A DNA stretch of 64,000 nucleotides from Cranoglanis bouderius (lineage: Eukaryota; Chordata; Actinopteri; Siluriformes; Cranoglanididae), in the NCBI GenBank assembly GCA_023630585.1, contig CM042558.1, forward strand, positions 3,162,300 through 3,226,299, written 5' to 3'. The notes beneath the pieces are model-generated. The model ran no database searches and was not told where the DNA came from. It was given only the letters and a program-made list of their open reading frames with translations. The position numbers and the translations under genes were made by a program. Below, piece after piece: positions 25,819 to 39,400 of the stretch; positions within the stretch are counted from its first letter, which is position 1; each line of letters starts with the position of its first letter.

Positions 25819-26364
25819 AAGGCAAATGTTAGCTAATTCTATGGCACATCAAGGATATGAATGTATGAGAATTCTAATGGCTGCTCTTCTCACGAGGTTA
25901 AATGGGCTGATAAAGTAACAGGATGGTTCTGCATTAAACCTATAGATTGTGTTGCCTTTGGTGATTACAATAAATGTCTGGGGAAAAAATACAACATAAC
26001 TAAATGAATAAAAGAAGCCTGCTAAACGTTTTCGTACAGACAGAAATAGTTATTTTGAACGAACAATTTCACAGCCCTCTGCACAAGAGCTGGTCTTGAG
26101 ACTGACTTTTCGTGCTTTGTAGAAGGGGTCTATGTCTTCTAGAGGTGTGTTGAGCAGCTCATCTGGTGGATCTCCGTAGATCATGGGCAGAGTCTTCCCT
26201 GCCTCCAGGTCACTGCTAGGTGCTGCTGGCTCTCTCTCTGGCTCCACATCCTCTACTTCCTTCCTAATTTTCTGCTCCTCAATGAGCTTCTCAATCTCTG
26301 CCAGCGACTCCGGAGTGAAGCGGCGGAACCCTTCGGTGACTGCGGTAGGGACCATCTTCGCCAT
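537..26364 (-). CDS. scn4a: Voltage-gated sodium channel alpha subunit, Nav1.4-like (25 coding exons)
   Basis: Pore-forming alpha subunit that carries the fast Na+ current of the action potential in the plasma membrane. The 25 exons listed below sum to 5499 nt, giving 1832 aa and a TAG stop at 537-539. Every junction keeps frame. The protein has four six-helix repeats, S4 segments with Arg/Lys every third residue, and the DEKA selectivity residues at about D370, E765, K1217 and A1509. The residue after D370 is Tyr, as in tetrodotoxin-sensitive channels. The I-II linker is short (about 130 aa) and total length is close to mammalian Nav1.4; both point to SCN4A rather than the longer neuronal or cardiac types. 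The start ATG at 26364-26362 has A at -3 and G at +4. The inactivation gate reads LFM. Teleosts have two SCN4A copies and I cannot say which this is. No 5' UTR exon or poly(A) signal was identified. Confidence 0.96.
2081..2351 (-). CDS. scn4a: scn4a coding exon 24 (domain IV S1-S3, aa 1313-1402)
   Basis: Encodes NMIQGLVFDFISQQFFDIFI, S2 (IFTGECILKMLALRQYFF) and S3 (GWNVFDFIVVILSIA), ending phase 1 before GTAGGT. Confidence 0.96.
2486..2590 (-). CDS. scn4a: scn4a coding exon 23 (III-IV inactivation gate, aa 1278-1312)
   Basis: The fast inactivation linker: LGGEDLFMTEEQKKYYNAMK, KLGSKKPAKPIPRPA. The hydrophobic latch, IFM in almost all Nav channels, is LFM here (CTC TTC ATG, 2575-2567). The conserved Ser in KKLGSKKP, a protein kinase C site in mammals, is kept. 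Confidence 0.95.
2591..2681 (-). other. scn4a: scn4a intron 22, AT-AC intron with U2-like 5' splice site
   Basis: Only 91 nt. The 5' end is AAG|ATGAGA and the 3' end is TCTGTAC|TTAGG. Using AT-AC gives QQKQK-LGGEDLFM, which matches the family. Using the AG a few bases further on removes the Leu, breaks frame and has no partner GT. SCN4A intron 21 in mammals is known as an AT-AC intron spliced by the major spliceosome, with 5' end ATAAGT; this is its likely counterpart. Confidence 0.88.
2682..2819 (-). CDS. scn4a: scn4a coding exon 22 (domain III S6, aa 1232-1277)
   Basis: Encodes VEEQPSYEINIYMYLYFVIF and FTLNLFIGVIIDNFNQQKQK. The exon ends AAG before an AT dinucleotide; the next exon continues after an AC. 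Confidence 0.93.
3093..3146 (-). CDS. scn4a: scn4a coding exon 21 (domain III selectivity filter, aa 1214-1231)
   Basis: An 18-codon exon, ATFKGWMDIMYAAVDSRE. K1217 is the Lys of DEKA, which gives Na+ over Ca2+ selectivity. Confidence 0.95.
3400..3678 (-). CDS. scn4a: scn4a coding exon 20 (domain III S5 and turret, aa 1121-1213)
   Basis: Encodes VVVNALLGAIPSIMNVLLV (S4-S5/S5), FSIMGVNLFAGKFYRCIN and the extracellular loop, ending GLGYLSLLQV before donor GTGAGC. Confidence 0.95.
3798..3920 (-). CDS. scn4a: scn4a coding exon 19 (domain III S3-S4, aa 1080-1120)
   Basis: Encodes LLGYSELGPIKSLRTLRALR and PLRALSRFEGMR, the domain III voltage sensor with its full ladder of basic residues. Confidence 0.96.
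4044..4217 (-). CDS. scn4a: scn4a coding exon 18 (domain III S2-S3, aa 1022-1079)
   Basis: Encodes AFEDIYIERRRVIKIILEY, S2 (VFTYIFVIEMLLKWVAYGF) and S3 (WCWLDFLIVD). Phase 0 at both ends. Confidence 0.96.
4497..7055 (+). mobile_element. Degenerate Ty3/Gypsy retrotransposon with LTRs and INT-before-RT order (scn4a intron 17)
   Basis: Two diverged direct repeats, about 4497-4877 and 6650-7055, share a series of blocks such as AGCCTGCACACAACA, and act as LTRs. Between them, in order, are fragments like a SCAN-type Gypsy gag (about 5150-5500), an integrase H2C2 zinc finger and core start (5790-6120, AGHPNPIEGHLGQDKTLN), the beginning of reverse transcriptase (6360-6450, IIKESHSDWS) and the end of RNase H (6470-6590, WYLALLPLKFEVAH). 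All frames are broken. Integrase ahead of RT is the order known for Gmr1-type Gypsy elements of fish. The body is far too short for a full copy, so much of pol is deleted. The 3' LTR contains a CA microsatellite. Confidence 0.8.
6994..7049. repeat. (CA)n microsatellite
   Basis: About 28 CA units inside the 3' LTR of the Gypsy remnant; the 5' LTR has only a short CACACA at the matching place, so it expanded after insertion. Confidence 0.97.
7332..7486 (-). CDS. scn4a: scn4a coding exon 17 (domain III S1, aa 970-1021)
   Basis: Encodes CVRRCPCLNVDITQGRGKSW and S1 with YFETFIIFMILLSSGAL. Acceptor is GTGATAG; donor is GTATGT. Confidence 0.94.
7673..7799 (-). CDS. scn4a: scn4a coding exon 16 (II-III linker, aa 928-969)
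   Basis: Encodes GVLNDGESSVCSTVDYRPPE followed by a seven-Glu run and PDDPEACFTE. The donor GTCTGT is weak but is the only one that keeps phase into exon 17. The acceptor sits about 20 nt from the end of a Tc1 element. Confidence 0.88.
7819..8398 (+). mobile_element. Truncated Tc1-like transposon (scn4a intron 15)
   Basis: Starts with a Tc1-type terminal repeat (GTTGAGATCAAAGGTTTACA) after TA and runs into a transposase fragment at 8137-8391, with the helix-turn-helix part (TIAKELVKELQTSG, TIKRFLHTHGLKG) up to the first catalytic region. The rest of the transposase and the other terminus are missing. Confidence 0.8.
8427..8534. repeat. Fold-back (MITE-like) inverted repeat
   Basis: Imperfect palindrome of about 107 nt. 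The left arm, GACAATATCACACTCACAAT with CGTGCTGTTGTACTGAATAT, pairs with the right arm, whose reverse complement is GGCAATATCGCACGAGCAAG then AGTGGTGTTATACTGAATAT. No ORF. It lies between the Tc1 fragment and exon 15. Confidence 0.75.
8696..9088 (-). CDS. scn4a: scn4a coding exon 15 (end of domain II S6 and II-III linker, aa 797-927)
   Basis: Begins VLNLFLALLLSSFSGDNL, the S6 end, then a long acidic cytoplasmic linker ending in EEEDANKKK. Donor is GTGTAA. It also carries AISRITRGIDWVK, a conserved basic patch of the II-III loop. Confidence 0.93.
9459..10230 (+). mobile_element. Left half of a Tc1-like transposon (scn4a intron 14)
   Basis: The terminal repeat CAGTTGCAATCAAAATTATT follows TA at 9457-9458. 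Transposase pieces at 9816-10276 in two frames include FLRRQVVKNPRVTAKDLQ, the DDE-region start SVLWSDETKLELFS and KHGGGSVILW. An internal deletion follows and the right half is absent. The matching right half of this family is present at 43304-44117. Confidence 0.82.
10231..12440. other. Rest of scn4a intron 14, no gene seen
   Basis: Contains only short spurious ORFs and poly-A/T runs (for example T-run 11524-11547). A segment near 11640-11860 has the look of an old dispersed repeat but I cannot name it. Confidence 0.5.
12441..12797 (-). CDS. scn4a: scn4a coding exon 14 (domain II S4-S6 and pore, aa 678-796)
   Basis: Encodes the rest of S4 (LRVFKLAKSWPTLSMLI), S5, and the pore with FRILCGEWIETMWDCME. 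E765 is the Glu of DEKA. The exon ends in S6 at VMVIGNLV with donor GTGAGT. Confidence 0.96.
12798..13716. other. scn4a intron 13
   Basis: AT-rich, with a (CA)n tract at 12828-12854 joined to (AT)n at 12855-12878 close to the exon 14 acceptor. Nothing else recognised. Confidence 0.6.
13717..13890 (-). CDS. scn4a: scn4a coding exon 13 (domain II S2-S4, aa 620-677)
   Basis: Encodes VFTGIFTAEMVFKLIALDPY, S3 with [20 protein letters not shown], and the first part of S4 (LSVLRSFRL). A clean 58-codon exon, phase 0 at both ends. Confidence 0.95.
14094..14332 (-). CDS. scn4a: scn4a coding exon 12 (domain II S1, aa 540-619)
   Basis: Encodes ELEEAQRPCPPGWYKFAD, the pre-S1 region and S1 with [20 protein letters not shown], ending SVGNL before donor GTAGGT. 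Confidence 0.95.
14837..15883 (-). pseudogene. Tc1 transposase with one in-frame TGA
   Basis: Two open stretches, 15883-15587 and 15583 downwards, lie in the same frame and are separated by a single TGA at 15586-15584 (ITA-stop-ELQ), apparently a Trp-type codon changed by one base. The N-part has the paired-like HTH (FHKMGSVYKKIAQALKMPIS). The C-part keeps the catalytic DDE landmarks VLWSDETKIELFG, FQQDNDPKHTSK and SPDLKPIEILWGELKRR. The initiator Met before GKTKEYS is lost (Arg instead), and the reading frame runs on into the terminal repeat without a clear stop. Otherwise well preserved. Confidence 0.88.
15977..16741 (+). repeat. 5' LTR of the intron-11 element (765 bp)
   Basis: Starts TGTTAGCATCTCCCTC and ends CAGTGTTGTAACA. 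AATAAA (16680-16685) near its end is the likely poly(A) signal. By eye it differs from the 3' LTR at fewer than about 25 positions, including small indels. Confidence 0.95.
16892..17410 (+). pseudogene. Gag-like ORF of the LTR element
   Basis: Reads as a retrotransposon gag core: YFLSLEDPKPNEEQWLGFLL, PRLVGSARQWAELHLASGS, FVDLLVQVFGSP and DRPCQSFLDFYERDR. It then enters a repeat built on LEVNVAASSLELQQEAQQEV. A 1-nt deletion near 17408 (compare the repeat copy at 17327) moves the frame, and the repeat continues in the frame of the next ORF. The natural start is uncertain; upstream in-frame sequence PDDYDGFATW also looks gag-like. Confidence 0.7.
17410..18975 (+). CDS. Ser/Pro/Cys-rich repeat ORF of the LTR element (521 aa)
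   Basis: Begins in the gag repeat (EVHEETS units, about residues 20-140). It then changes to low-complexity blocks such as SPCPSPCPGSCPIPSPCP (about 155-225) and SPVSNPVSNPV and SSVSTLISSSVSS runs to the end. No known catalytic motif. The whole ORF is a degenerate tandem array built on a 6-bp or 15-18-bp core. The minus strand is also open for 267 codons because of the repeats. A similar domain ends the chimeric ORF at 41071-42951, so it belongs to the element family. Function unknown. Confidence 0.6.
   Translation: MATSSPELQPETQQEVPSAELLLEVHEETSTLVLFMHEVHEETSIPVLSLSETQVGCSAPVLFTPEIHEETATQATFLPEVQEKTSSPVLLILEAHEETSAQATIRPEVHEETSSPVLLMSEVHGMTSSQAKSMSEVHEMTSFPSSSPCFSTKLSPSPCSCPSPSPCPGSCPIPSPCPSPCPGSCPSPSPCPCPGSCPSPSPCPSPCPGSCHIPSPCPTPCPGFCPIPRPISNPVPSPVSGAVPRHVPSPDPSPCLSLCPKPVPSPVPSPVLSPVSNPAPGLAPGPVPRLVPGPVSNPAPRPSPGPVPSPVPAPGSNPVSNPGPSPVSNPVSNPVLDLVASCVFDLISIPIFALILSSVADLIASSIPSSVPSSVPNFFDGAVPSLFSSSAHDPVSSSVSCYLPSSVCSPVTDFVSSPVSTLISGSVSSPVSTLISSSVSSTVSTLIYSSVSTLISSSGSPSMSSSASGLISSSAPIFALSQVFKSVPGQSFDFVDYSSSVSSPVLCPVPYPVLCPILCPV
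19377..20133 (+). repeat. 3' LTR of the intron-11 element (757 bp)
   Basis: Same sequence as the 5' LTR apart from scattered substitutions and a few short indels (mainly the segment near 19980-20045). It ends TGCTGTAACA, immediately followed by the AGAGC target repeat. Confidence 0.95.
20412..20544 (-). CDS. scn4a: scn4a coding exon 11 (I-II linker, aa 496-539)
   Basis: Encodes TAPDHDQKADNKSMCSQ through SVRSTTRE. Acceptor TCTCTCTAG gives an open frame; an AG 4 nt further on would run into a stop. Its single trailing nucleotide joins exon 12 to give REELEEAQRPCPPGW, as expected. It is separated from exon 12 by a 6.1-kb intron holding nested transposons. Confidence 0.8.
20545..21362. other. 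scn4a intron 10
   Basis: AT-rich; contains (CA)n at 20951-21000 and a stretch of AATATTAATTAA-type sequence near 20765-20835. No gene seen. Confidence 0.6.
20951..21000. repeat. (CA)25 microsatellite
   Basis: Uninterrupted CA repeat. Confidence 0.98.
21363..21512 (-). CDS. scn4a: scn4a coding exon 10 (I-II linker, aa 446-495)
   Basis: A 50-codon linker exon with an acidic run (MADDGDDVIKDCNGR) and IIPRLVIHRAPSVVE before donor GTAAGG. It is poorly conserved across the family, so assignment rests on phase and splice sites. Confidence 0.85.
21642..21842 (-). CDS. scn4a: scn4a coding exon 9 (domain I S6, aa 379-445)
   Basis: Encodes S6 ([20 protein letters not shown], then LILAVVAMAY) and the charged start of the I-II linker, ending NNQEQQ. 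I used donor GTCAGG because the other GT, 5 nt downstream, breaks frame into exon 10. Confidence 0.94.
21843..22367. other. scn4a intron 8
   Basis: AT-rich, no recognised element. Confidence 0.6.
22368..22509 (-). CDS. scn4a: scn4a coding exon 8 (domain I pore loop, aa 331-378)
   Basis: Encodes KCPEGYTCMKAGRNPNYGY and the pore sequence RLMTQDYWENLFQL. D370 is the Asp of the DEKA ring. Y371 next to it is the aromatic residue associated with high tetrodotoxin affinity. Donor GTAGCG is weaker than its neighbours. Confidence 0.95.
22641..22704 (-). CDS. scn4a: scn4a coding exon 7 (domain I turret, aa 310-330)
   Basis: A 64-nt exon encoding ENQYFLDGSLDALLCGNSSD, part of the extracellular loop with conserved cysteine and an NSS sequon. 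The acceptor lies next to a short AATC tandem repeat. Confidence 0.92.
22705..23988. other. scn4a intron 6
   Basis: Short AATC/TCAA and CATC repeats at 22708-22760. A segment at 22800-23180 (TTCACACTTGGTGC, then a sequence with ATTGCGATAAACGATATTAT) looks like an old dispersed fish repeat. The remainder is unassigned. Confidence 0.5.
23989..24237 (-). CDS. scn4a: scn4a coding exon 6 (domain I S5 and extracellular turret, aa 227-309)
   Basis: Encodes the S4-S5 linker (GLKTIVGALIQSVKKM), S5 and the extracellular loop before the pore. The loop carries several N-glycosylation sequons (NST, NST, NTT), as is usual in Nav domain I. Confidence 0.95.
24379..24470 (-). CDS. scn4a: scn4a coding exon 5 (domain I S3-S4, aa 196-226)
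   Basis: A 92-nt exon encoding the end of S3 and the S4 voltage sensor, with SALRTFRVLRALKTITVIP. Exon 5 is the mutually exclusive 5N/5A exon in several mammalian SCN genes; I saw no second copy nearby. Confidence 0.95.
24471..25275. other. scn4a intron 4
   Basis: No recognised repeat or exon. I looked for a second exon 5 (a 5N/5A pair) with an S4 motif and did not see one. Confidence 0.5.
25276..25404 (-). CDS. scn4a: scn4a coding exon 4 (domain I S2-S3, aa 153-195)
   Basis: Encodes YVFTGIYTFEATIKVVSRGF and the S3 start DPWNWLDFMVISMA. Acceptor TTTTCAG and donor GTAAGT are both clear. Confidence 0.95.
25497..25577 (-). CDS. scn4a: scn4a coding exon 3 (domain I S1, aa 126-152)
   Basis: Encodes the domain I S1 helix: LFIMITILSNCVFMTMSN, then PPAWSKIVE. 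Donor is GTAAGT. Phase 2 in and phase 2 out, matching both neighbours. Confidence 0.94.
25578..25858 (-). other. scn4a: scn4a intron 2, U12-type AT-AG intron
   Basis: The intron begins ATATCCTT (25858-25851) and ends AG (25579-25578). The U12 branch-point consensus TTCCTTGAC lies about 20 nt before the exon. Joining these ends restores the conserved ILIH-SLFIM sequence; an AC end would introduce a stop. SCN genes are known for a minor-class AT-AC intron at this position, so the class is expected and the AG terminus is the variant. The 281-nt intron also contains about 84 nt of TA repeat. Confidence 0.85.
25731..25814. repeat. (TA)n microsatellite inside the U12-type intron 2
   Basis: About 42 TA units, 44 nt downstream of the U12 5' splice site in transcript sense. 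It makes up nearly a third of the intron. Confidence 0.97.
25859..25977 (-). CDS. scn4a: scn4a coding exon 2 (aa 87-125)
   Basis: Pre-S1 segment of domain I, starting TFIVITKGNTIYRFNAEP and ending AIRILIH plus two nucleotides. The acceptor is a normal CCCAG, but the downstream 5' splice site is ATATCCTT, the U12 consensus, rather than GT. Confidence 0.95.
26107..26364 (-). CDS. scn4a: scn4a coding exon 1 (N-terminus, aa 1-86)
   Basis: Cytoplasmic N-terminus beginning MAKMVPTAVTEGFRRFTPES and ending YKARK before donor GTCAGT (phase 0). It holds the acidic, glutamate-rich N-terminal segment and the conserved DPFYKARK stretch. The open frame continues upstream only through a non-ATG codon, so ATG 26364 is the best start. 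A possible 5' UTR splice acceptor (TTCTTGACAG) lies about 50 nt upstream of the ATG. Confidence 0.93.
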
Positions 26365-26726
26365 CTTCGCATTGCGAAGATACACTACCTCACTGAGGAA
26401 TCTCTACCCTGAGCTGTCAAGAATGACACAAAGAAGGATTTACCTGCACAGCAAAAACTGATATTGACATTTGGGATTAAGAAACATTTAACAAATGAGC
26501 AATCTTTTATTATAATTAAACACAAATTACTTTCATTATATACCTATTACATATTCGAAAGGCAACATAAACTGAACAATTTTTGCTTGCTGTACTACTG
26601 TGGCTATTACAATGGATGAATTCCAAATTTCTAAATTGAGCAAAGTTAGCAGAGATGGCAAATGAACATTATCATGACTAGGACTATGTATAACCATCAG
26701 CTTCAATGAATTCTTAAAATACACCC

Positions 26727-26990
26727 ATCGGCTACTTTAATAGGAACCCTGTAGACCTTTTCATTCATGCAGTTATCCAGTCAGCCAATCATGTGGCAGA
26801 TCGGATGCAGATACAGGTCAACAGCTTCAGTTAATGTTCACATCAAACATCAGAATGAGGAAAATTGGTGTTCTCAGTGACTTTGACTGTGGCGTGGTTG
26901 TTGGTGCCAGAAGGGCTGGTTTGAATATTTAATAAACTGCTGATTTAGAGTTTGCACAGAATGGTGTGAAAAACAACAACAACAACAACA
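26727..26990 (+). mobile_element. Tc1/mariner-like transposon remnant
   Basis: Shares a string of short blocks with the element at 38755-39400 in the other orientation (for example TCATGCAGTTAT, ATGTGGCAG, GTGACTTTGACTGTGG, GGTTTGAATATTT, GCACAGAATGGTG). Only the left part and some transposase-derived sequence remain. It ends in an AAC repeat (26970-26994). Confidence 0.65.
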
Positions 26991-26999
26991 ACAACATGA

Positions 27000-28255
27000 C
27001 TGACATGTTCTATGCAAACATTACCATTTTCAGAAGGATCTTTGGAGGTGTAGAGCACAGGTTCCCAACCCTAGTGCTGGAGTTTAAATGACTACAGATC
27101 AGTAGTCCTGATATCTGTAGTCATGACTTCTCTAAAGTAGTCATGCTTTAGAGACGTGCATTCCTACCTCCAATCCATCACAAACCTTCTGCTGGATCCT
27201 CTGCAGTTTGCATACAGAGCCAACAGGTCTGCAGGCAATGCTGTAAACATGTGGTTCTAATACATTTAGCAACACATTTATATACAATTGCCCAGGATCC
27301 TATGCCTATGCATGTCCTATATTTTCACTGTATTTAATACTATGGTCCCATAACTGTTACAAATCAAGCTTTCTGTTCCATGGTGGTGGATTCAATCCTC
27401 TCAAATTTAGAATTGGATATAAACTCCAGTTGAGCAGAACCCTTTGTTCTGAAATGATAATATAGCAAACAGAGTGGTGAGTGATAACTAAGGCTAGTGA
27501 TGATAATACGGAAAGGCCAACTTGAAATTGACAGACATATCAAAGTTCCGTCTTATGACAGGTGCCTAAAATTGTATTTAAAAAAAAAACACTCACCAAG
27601 GTAGAAGATATGAGATTGGATGACAAGAGGCTATCCCTAGATTTGGTGGACAGGATACCTGTAGTTACAAAAGTAGTCACAATCTGTTAAGCGTATGGCT
27701 ACATGTGGACTGACATGCATATGATGTGATTAGGTAAGGAGGGCTTGTATGACAGCGGTATTTATTGCAAATACTGCATCATATATCACTGTGTGAGCTT
27801 GTTGCAAGGTTTCAGCGTGCATAGGCATGAGCAGAGAGAGACTTAGGCAATGACTGAACAAACCTTTGGGCATGCTGGTGCTTTTCTGCATTTTGCCTTT
27901 TCTACCACTCTTCACATTATTCTTGGGATATTTGACATAGCAGTTTATAAGATACTGTCACTGGGTTGGCATGCTCATGTGAGCTCTTTCAAAAACTCTG
28001 TTCATGTGGACGGGAAGATTTTTTGAAAACAAAGGGCCTAAGTGTGGTGGGGGCCCTGGGCTTGAACCATTGTTGGGGCCCTATACCTACACCATGACAT
28101 GAATCTATAACCACTACAACCAGAAAAAAGCACGGCTGCTGTAACACAAAAACAGCAGATAATGTAAGAGCAACTAGTCACTAGCACTAGAACAACTAGA
28201 AAGAGAATATTATAGAATATTGCAGAATATTGTACATGATTTGTATTTCACCATT
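27000..28255. other. Non-coding sequence upstream of scn4a
   Basis: No exon, repeat family or long ORF that I recognise. It may be intergenic or lie within an scn4a 5' UTR intron. Confidence 0.5.
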
Positions 28256-28257
28256 CA

Positions 28258-28500
28258 GAACATCCATCCATCCATCCATCCATCCATCCATTTGAAGGGT
28301 ATCCCAGGGGACTCGGGGGTGTGCCTCCCCACACACCCACACACCCATTCGCACACTATGGAGATGCCAATTTAGAGATGCCAATCAGCCTACAACGCAT
28401 GTGTTTGGACTGAAGGAGGAAACCGGTGTACCTGGAGGAAACCCTTGAAGCATGGGAAGAACATGCAAACTCAGTGCACACAGGGCAGAGGCAGGAATTC
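28258..28500 (-). mobile_element. SINE or LINE 3' fragment with GGAT tail
   Basis: On the minus strand it reads GCATGTTCTTCCCATGCTTC, GGTTTCCTCC and CCCTGGGATACCC and ends in a (GGAT)n tail, the same 3' module as the better copy at 53854-54153. Confidence 0.7.
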
Positions 28501-28504
28501 ATTC

Positions 28505-36700
<8,196 letters not shown>

Positions 36701-36719
36701 TACTAGTCCTTTTGGTCTT

Positions 36720-36860
36720 CTTTAAAAGCTCTCAGCTGAAGTCTTAACTGTCGTCTTCTCGAGGCCACAGCAATCTCCTTCACAGCTGCTGCTGACGCAG
36801 GAGCAGCTTGAGTGAAACCTGAGTCGCCTCAGGTAGTGGAGCTGTCCCAATCAGCGCATT
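36720..36860 (-). promoter_or_regulatory. Candidate regulatory or 5' UTR segment with two CAGCTG E-boxes
   Basis: A GC-richer, non-repetitive patch in AT-rich DNA. CAGCTG occurs at 36733-36738 and 36783-36788; this E-box core is used by myogenic bHLH factors. It lies 10.4 kb upstream of the scn4a ATG. No splice donor or transcript support was established, so this is a weak call. Confidence 0.25.
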
Positions 36861-36894
36861 TACTAAATAATATGGCAAAACAGTACACTACCAG

Positions 36895-36896
<2 letters not shown>

Positions 36897-36954
<58 letters not shown>

Positions 36955-36957
36955 GTA

Positions 36958-37015
<58 letters not shown>
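36897..37015. repeat. Inverted pair of trinucleotide microsatellites, (TAA)n then (TTA)n
   Basis: About 18 TAA units (36897-36954) and about 17 TTA units (36963-37015) separated by an 8-bp spacer rich in T. The two arms are reverse complements, so a single strand can fold into a near-perfect hairpin. Confidence 0.97.
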
Positions 37016-37120
37016 GTTTTCAAATCTCACAGTAAACATTTAAGGACACTTTGATTATAAGAATCATAACATTCACTCACAAATATTGGAACCAAATTTG
37101 TCCTTCTAGATTCCACATAC

Positions 37121-37123
<3 letters not shown>

Positions 37124-37204
<81 letters not shown>
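37124..37204. repeat. (CA)40 microsatellite
   Basis: Uninterrupted CA for about 81 bp, only 110 bp from the TAA/TTA pair. Confidence 0.98.
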
Positions 37205-37208
<4 letters not shown>

Positions 37209-37329
37209 GTGTTATGGTGTAAAAAAATAAATAAATAAAAAAAAATTTTAAAAAGGCATAATACATTTAAACAACTTTATCCCTCGTCGTTTTTGTGTTG
37301 TACTCGTTTGAGTAATTTACCAAATTTAG

Positions 37330-37485
37330 CAGTCCTTCACGCACCTTCATAACGCACGTGCGCACGCGTCACACCGCAGTTCCTCAGCGCTATTAAAATT
37401 TTGAATTTAACAGCGCGAGACCCCTGTGTGTGTGCAGGTGATTAGTCGTCTTCGTGCGTAGCCGTGTAACGCGCTGGTGTCCCTA
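37330..37485. promoter_or_regulatory. Small CpG-rich patch
   Basis: Contains GCACGTGCGCACGCGTCACA, AGCGCGAGAC and GTAACGCGCTGG within otherwise CpG-poor DNA. It could be a promoter remnant or an upstream scn4a start region. No TATA box or exon boundary could be fixed. Confidence 0.25.
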
Positions 37486-37489
37486 AAAA

Positions 37490-38320
37490 AAAATAATAAT
37501 ACATTATAATAAACAATAAATAAAATATTGTGAAATTACTACAATTGAACCCTTTCGTGCATAAATTATTTCTATGAATATCCAGATTATTTTTATAGCC
37601 CATTTTCACAACTTTTCCTCTTGTATGAATTCTGTATGATGTATGAATGTCGAAAAAAAAAAAATGTAACATTCAGGTTGAAGACAAAATTTTAGAAAAT
37701 ATCGTTTCTGAACATACAAATTTACGGTTTAGGATGATGCAAAGAAAAAAAAATCCCCAAAACAACACTAATTTAAAACAAACATACCTATTTATTTATT
37801 TGTTTTTGTTTGTTTGTTTGTTTTAATCTAAGGTCAGATCAGTGGAGTCTGGCACAAAACATTTTTTACTTTAATTTTTTTTTTTTAACTTATTTTAATG
37901 TAGAATGTTAATAAAGACTGAGAGCGACAGAAGTTTATGTTAATTTACAGTAATGCACTCAAGTCATTTGGAGTTGATTAAATTGACTGACCATAAGTGT
38001 GGACACCAAGCATGATTAAGATTTATTTATTAATGGTTTTAGATTGCAAGTGGTAATAGCCCTGTAATTACTGGAGTCTAAAAATGCAACACTGTACCAA
38101 AATGCAGGTAAATATAAATTTATTATTCCAAGCTTCCACAGGTCTAACACTCTACACTGGCAATTATTCATTATTTATGCCATTATTCAGCATACTGGTA
38201 ATTATTAAAAACGATATTACTGTAGGACCTATGTTAGGAAATTGTCTATTTTGGTGGCATTAATGCTGATGGAAATAGATTATTAACAGCTAAAATGACA
38301 AACCTAGGTGAAATCTCTCT
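37490..38320. other. Non-coding AT-rich sequence
   Basis: No gene or named repeat recognised. Confidence 0.5.
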
Positions 38321-38322
38321 CT

Positions 38323-38494
38323 CATTTACGGCATTTGGCAGATGCCCTTATCCAGAGCGACTTACATTTATTTCATTTTTATACATCTGAGCAGTTGAGG
38401 GTTAAGGGCCTTGCTCAAGGGCCCAACAGTGGCGGTGCTGGGATTTGAACTCACAACCTTCCGATCAGTACCCCAACATCTTAACCACTGAGCG
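38323..38494 (-). mobile_element. tRNA-derived SINE
   Basis: On the minus strand it begins GCTCAGTGGTTAAGATGTTG (A-box-like) and has GGTTGTGAGTTCAAATCCC (B box). It ends with GGATAAGGGCATCTGCCAAA, the tail common in fish SINEs. A related copy is at 56796-56968. It is followed by a (CT)n run at 38495-38522. Confidence 0.82.
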
Positions 38495-38754
38495 CTCTCT
38501 CTCTCTCTCTCTCTCTCTATCTCGAAAATAAAGTAATGACGTTCAAAGGTGTAGATTATCACTGTGAAATATAGCCTAGGCCTGTATAAAATAATGCATA
38601 ACATATCATATCTTGACTCAGTACTGTATCAGCACATGCAATAATTAAGAGCTTTGTCACATGATCTATGCTAGCAGCGCCATCTTTTGGTACCAGAAAA
38701 CCTGGCGCAATGCCTGTAGGCCTCAAAATTAAAATGCCCTTTTTTTTTCAAAGC

Positions 38755-39400
38755 TCTTCATCACCTGTACACCTACATATTCATGCAGTTATTTATTCAG
38801 CCAAACATGTGGCAGCAGCACAATGCAAAATTCTGCAGATATGAAATTAGAAGGAAAAAAAAATCACCTGGTCTTTTCCCAGTCTTCATCTGTCCAGTTT
38901 GGGTGAGTCTGTGCCCATGATAGCCTCATTTTCTTGTTCTTGGCTGACAGGAGTGGAACCTGATGTGGTCTTCTGCTGTTGTAGCCCATCCACCTCAAGG
39001 TTTGATGTTTAGTGCATTCTGGGGTGCTTTTCTGCTCACTACGGTTGTAAAGCTTGATTATATGAATTTCTATATCGTTCCTGGCAGCTCAAACCAATCT
39101 GGCCATTTTCCTCTGACCTCTCTTATCAACAAGGTATTTCCACCCACAGAACTGCTGCTCATTCTATGGGTTTTTTTTTTTTTTTTTGGTTTGTCATTTG
39201 CACCATTCTGTGTAAATTCTAGAGATGGTTGTGTGTGAAAATCCCAGGAGATCAGCAGTTTCTGAAATACTCAAACCAGCTTGGTTCCTGGTACCAACAT
39301 CCATTTCACAATCAAAGTCACAGAGGTCACACTTTTTCATCATTCTGATGTTGGATGTAAGGTTTGATTGAAGGTAACTGAACAATATATAGTTCCCCAA
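38755..39400 (-). mobile_element. Tc1/mariner-like transposase remnant
   Basis: Minus-strand frames give a helix-turn-helix piece, GLSISETADLLGFSHTTISR with IYTEWCK, and further downstream broken transposase sequence ending in SWAQTHPNWTDEDWEK. Frameshifts and a T-run interrupt it. Confidence 0.75.

Noticed and set aside
36812..37054. Poly-Asn/poly-Ile and poly-Leu ORFs
   Set aside because: Translations of the TAA/TTA microsatellites.
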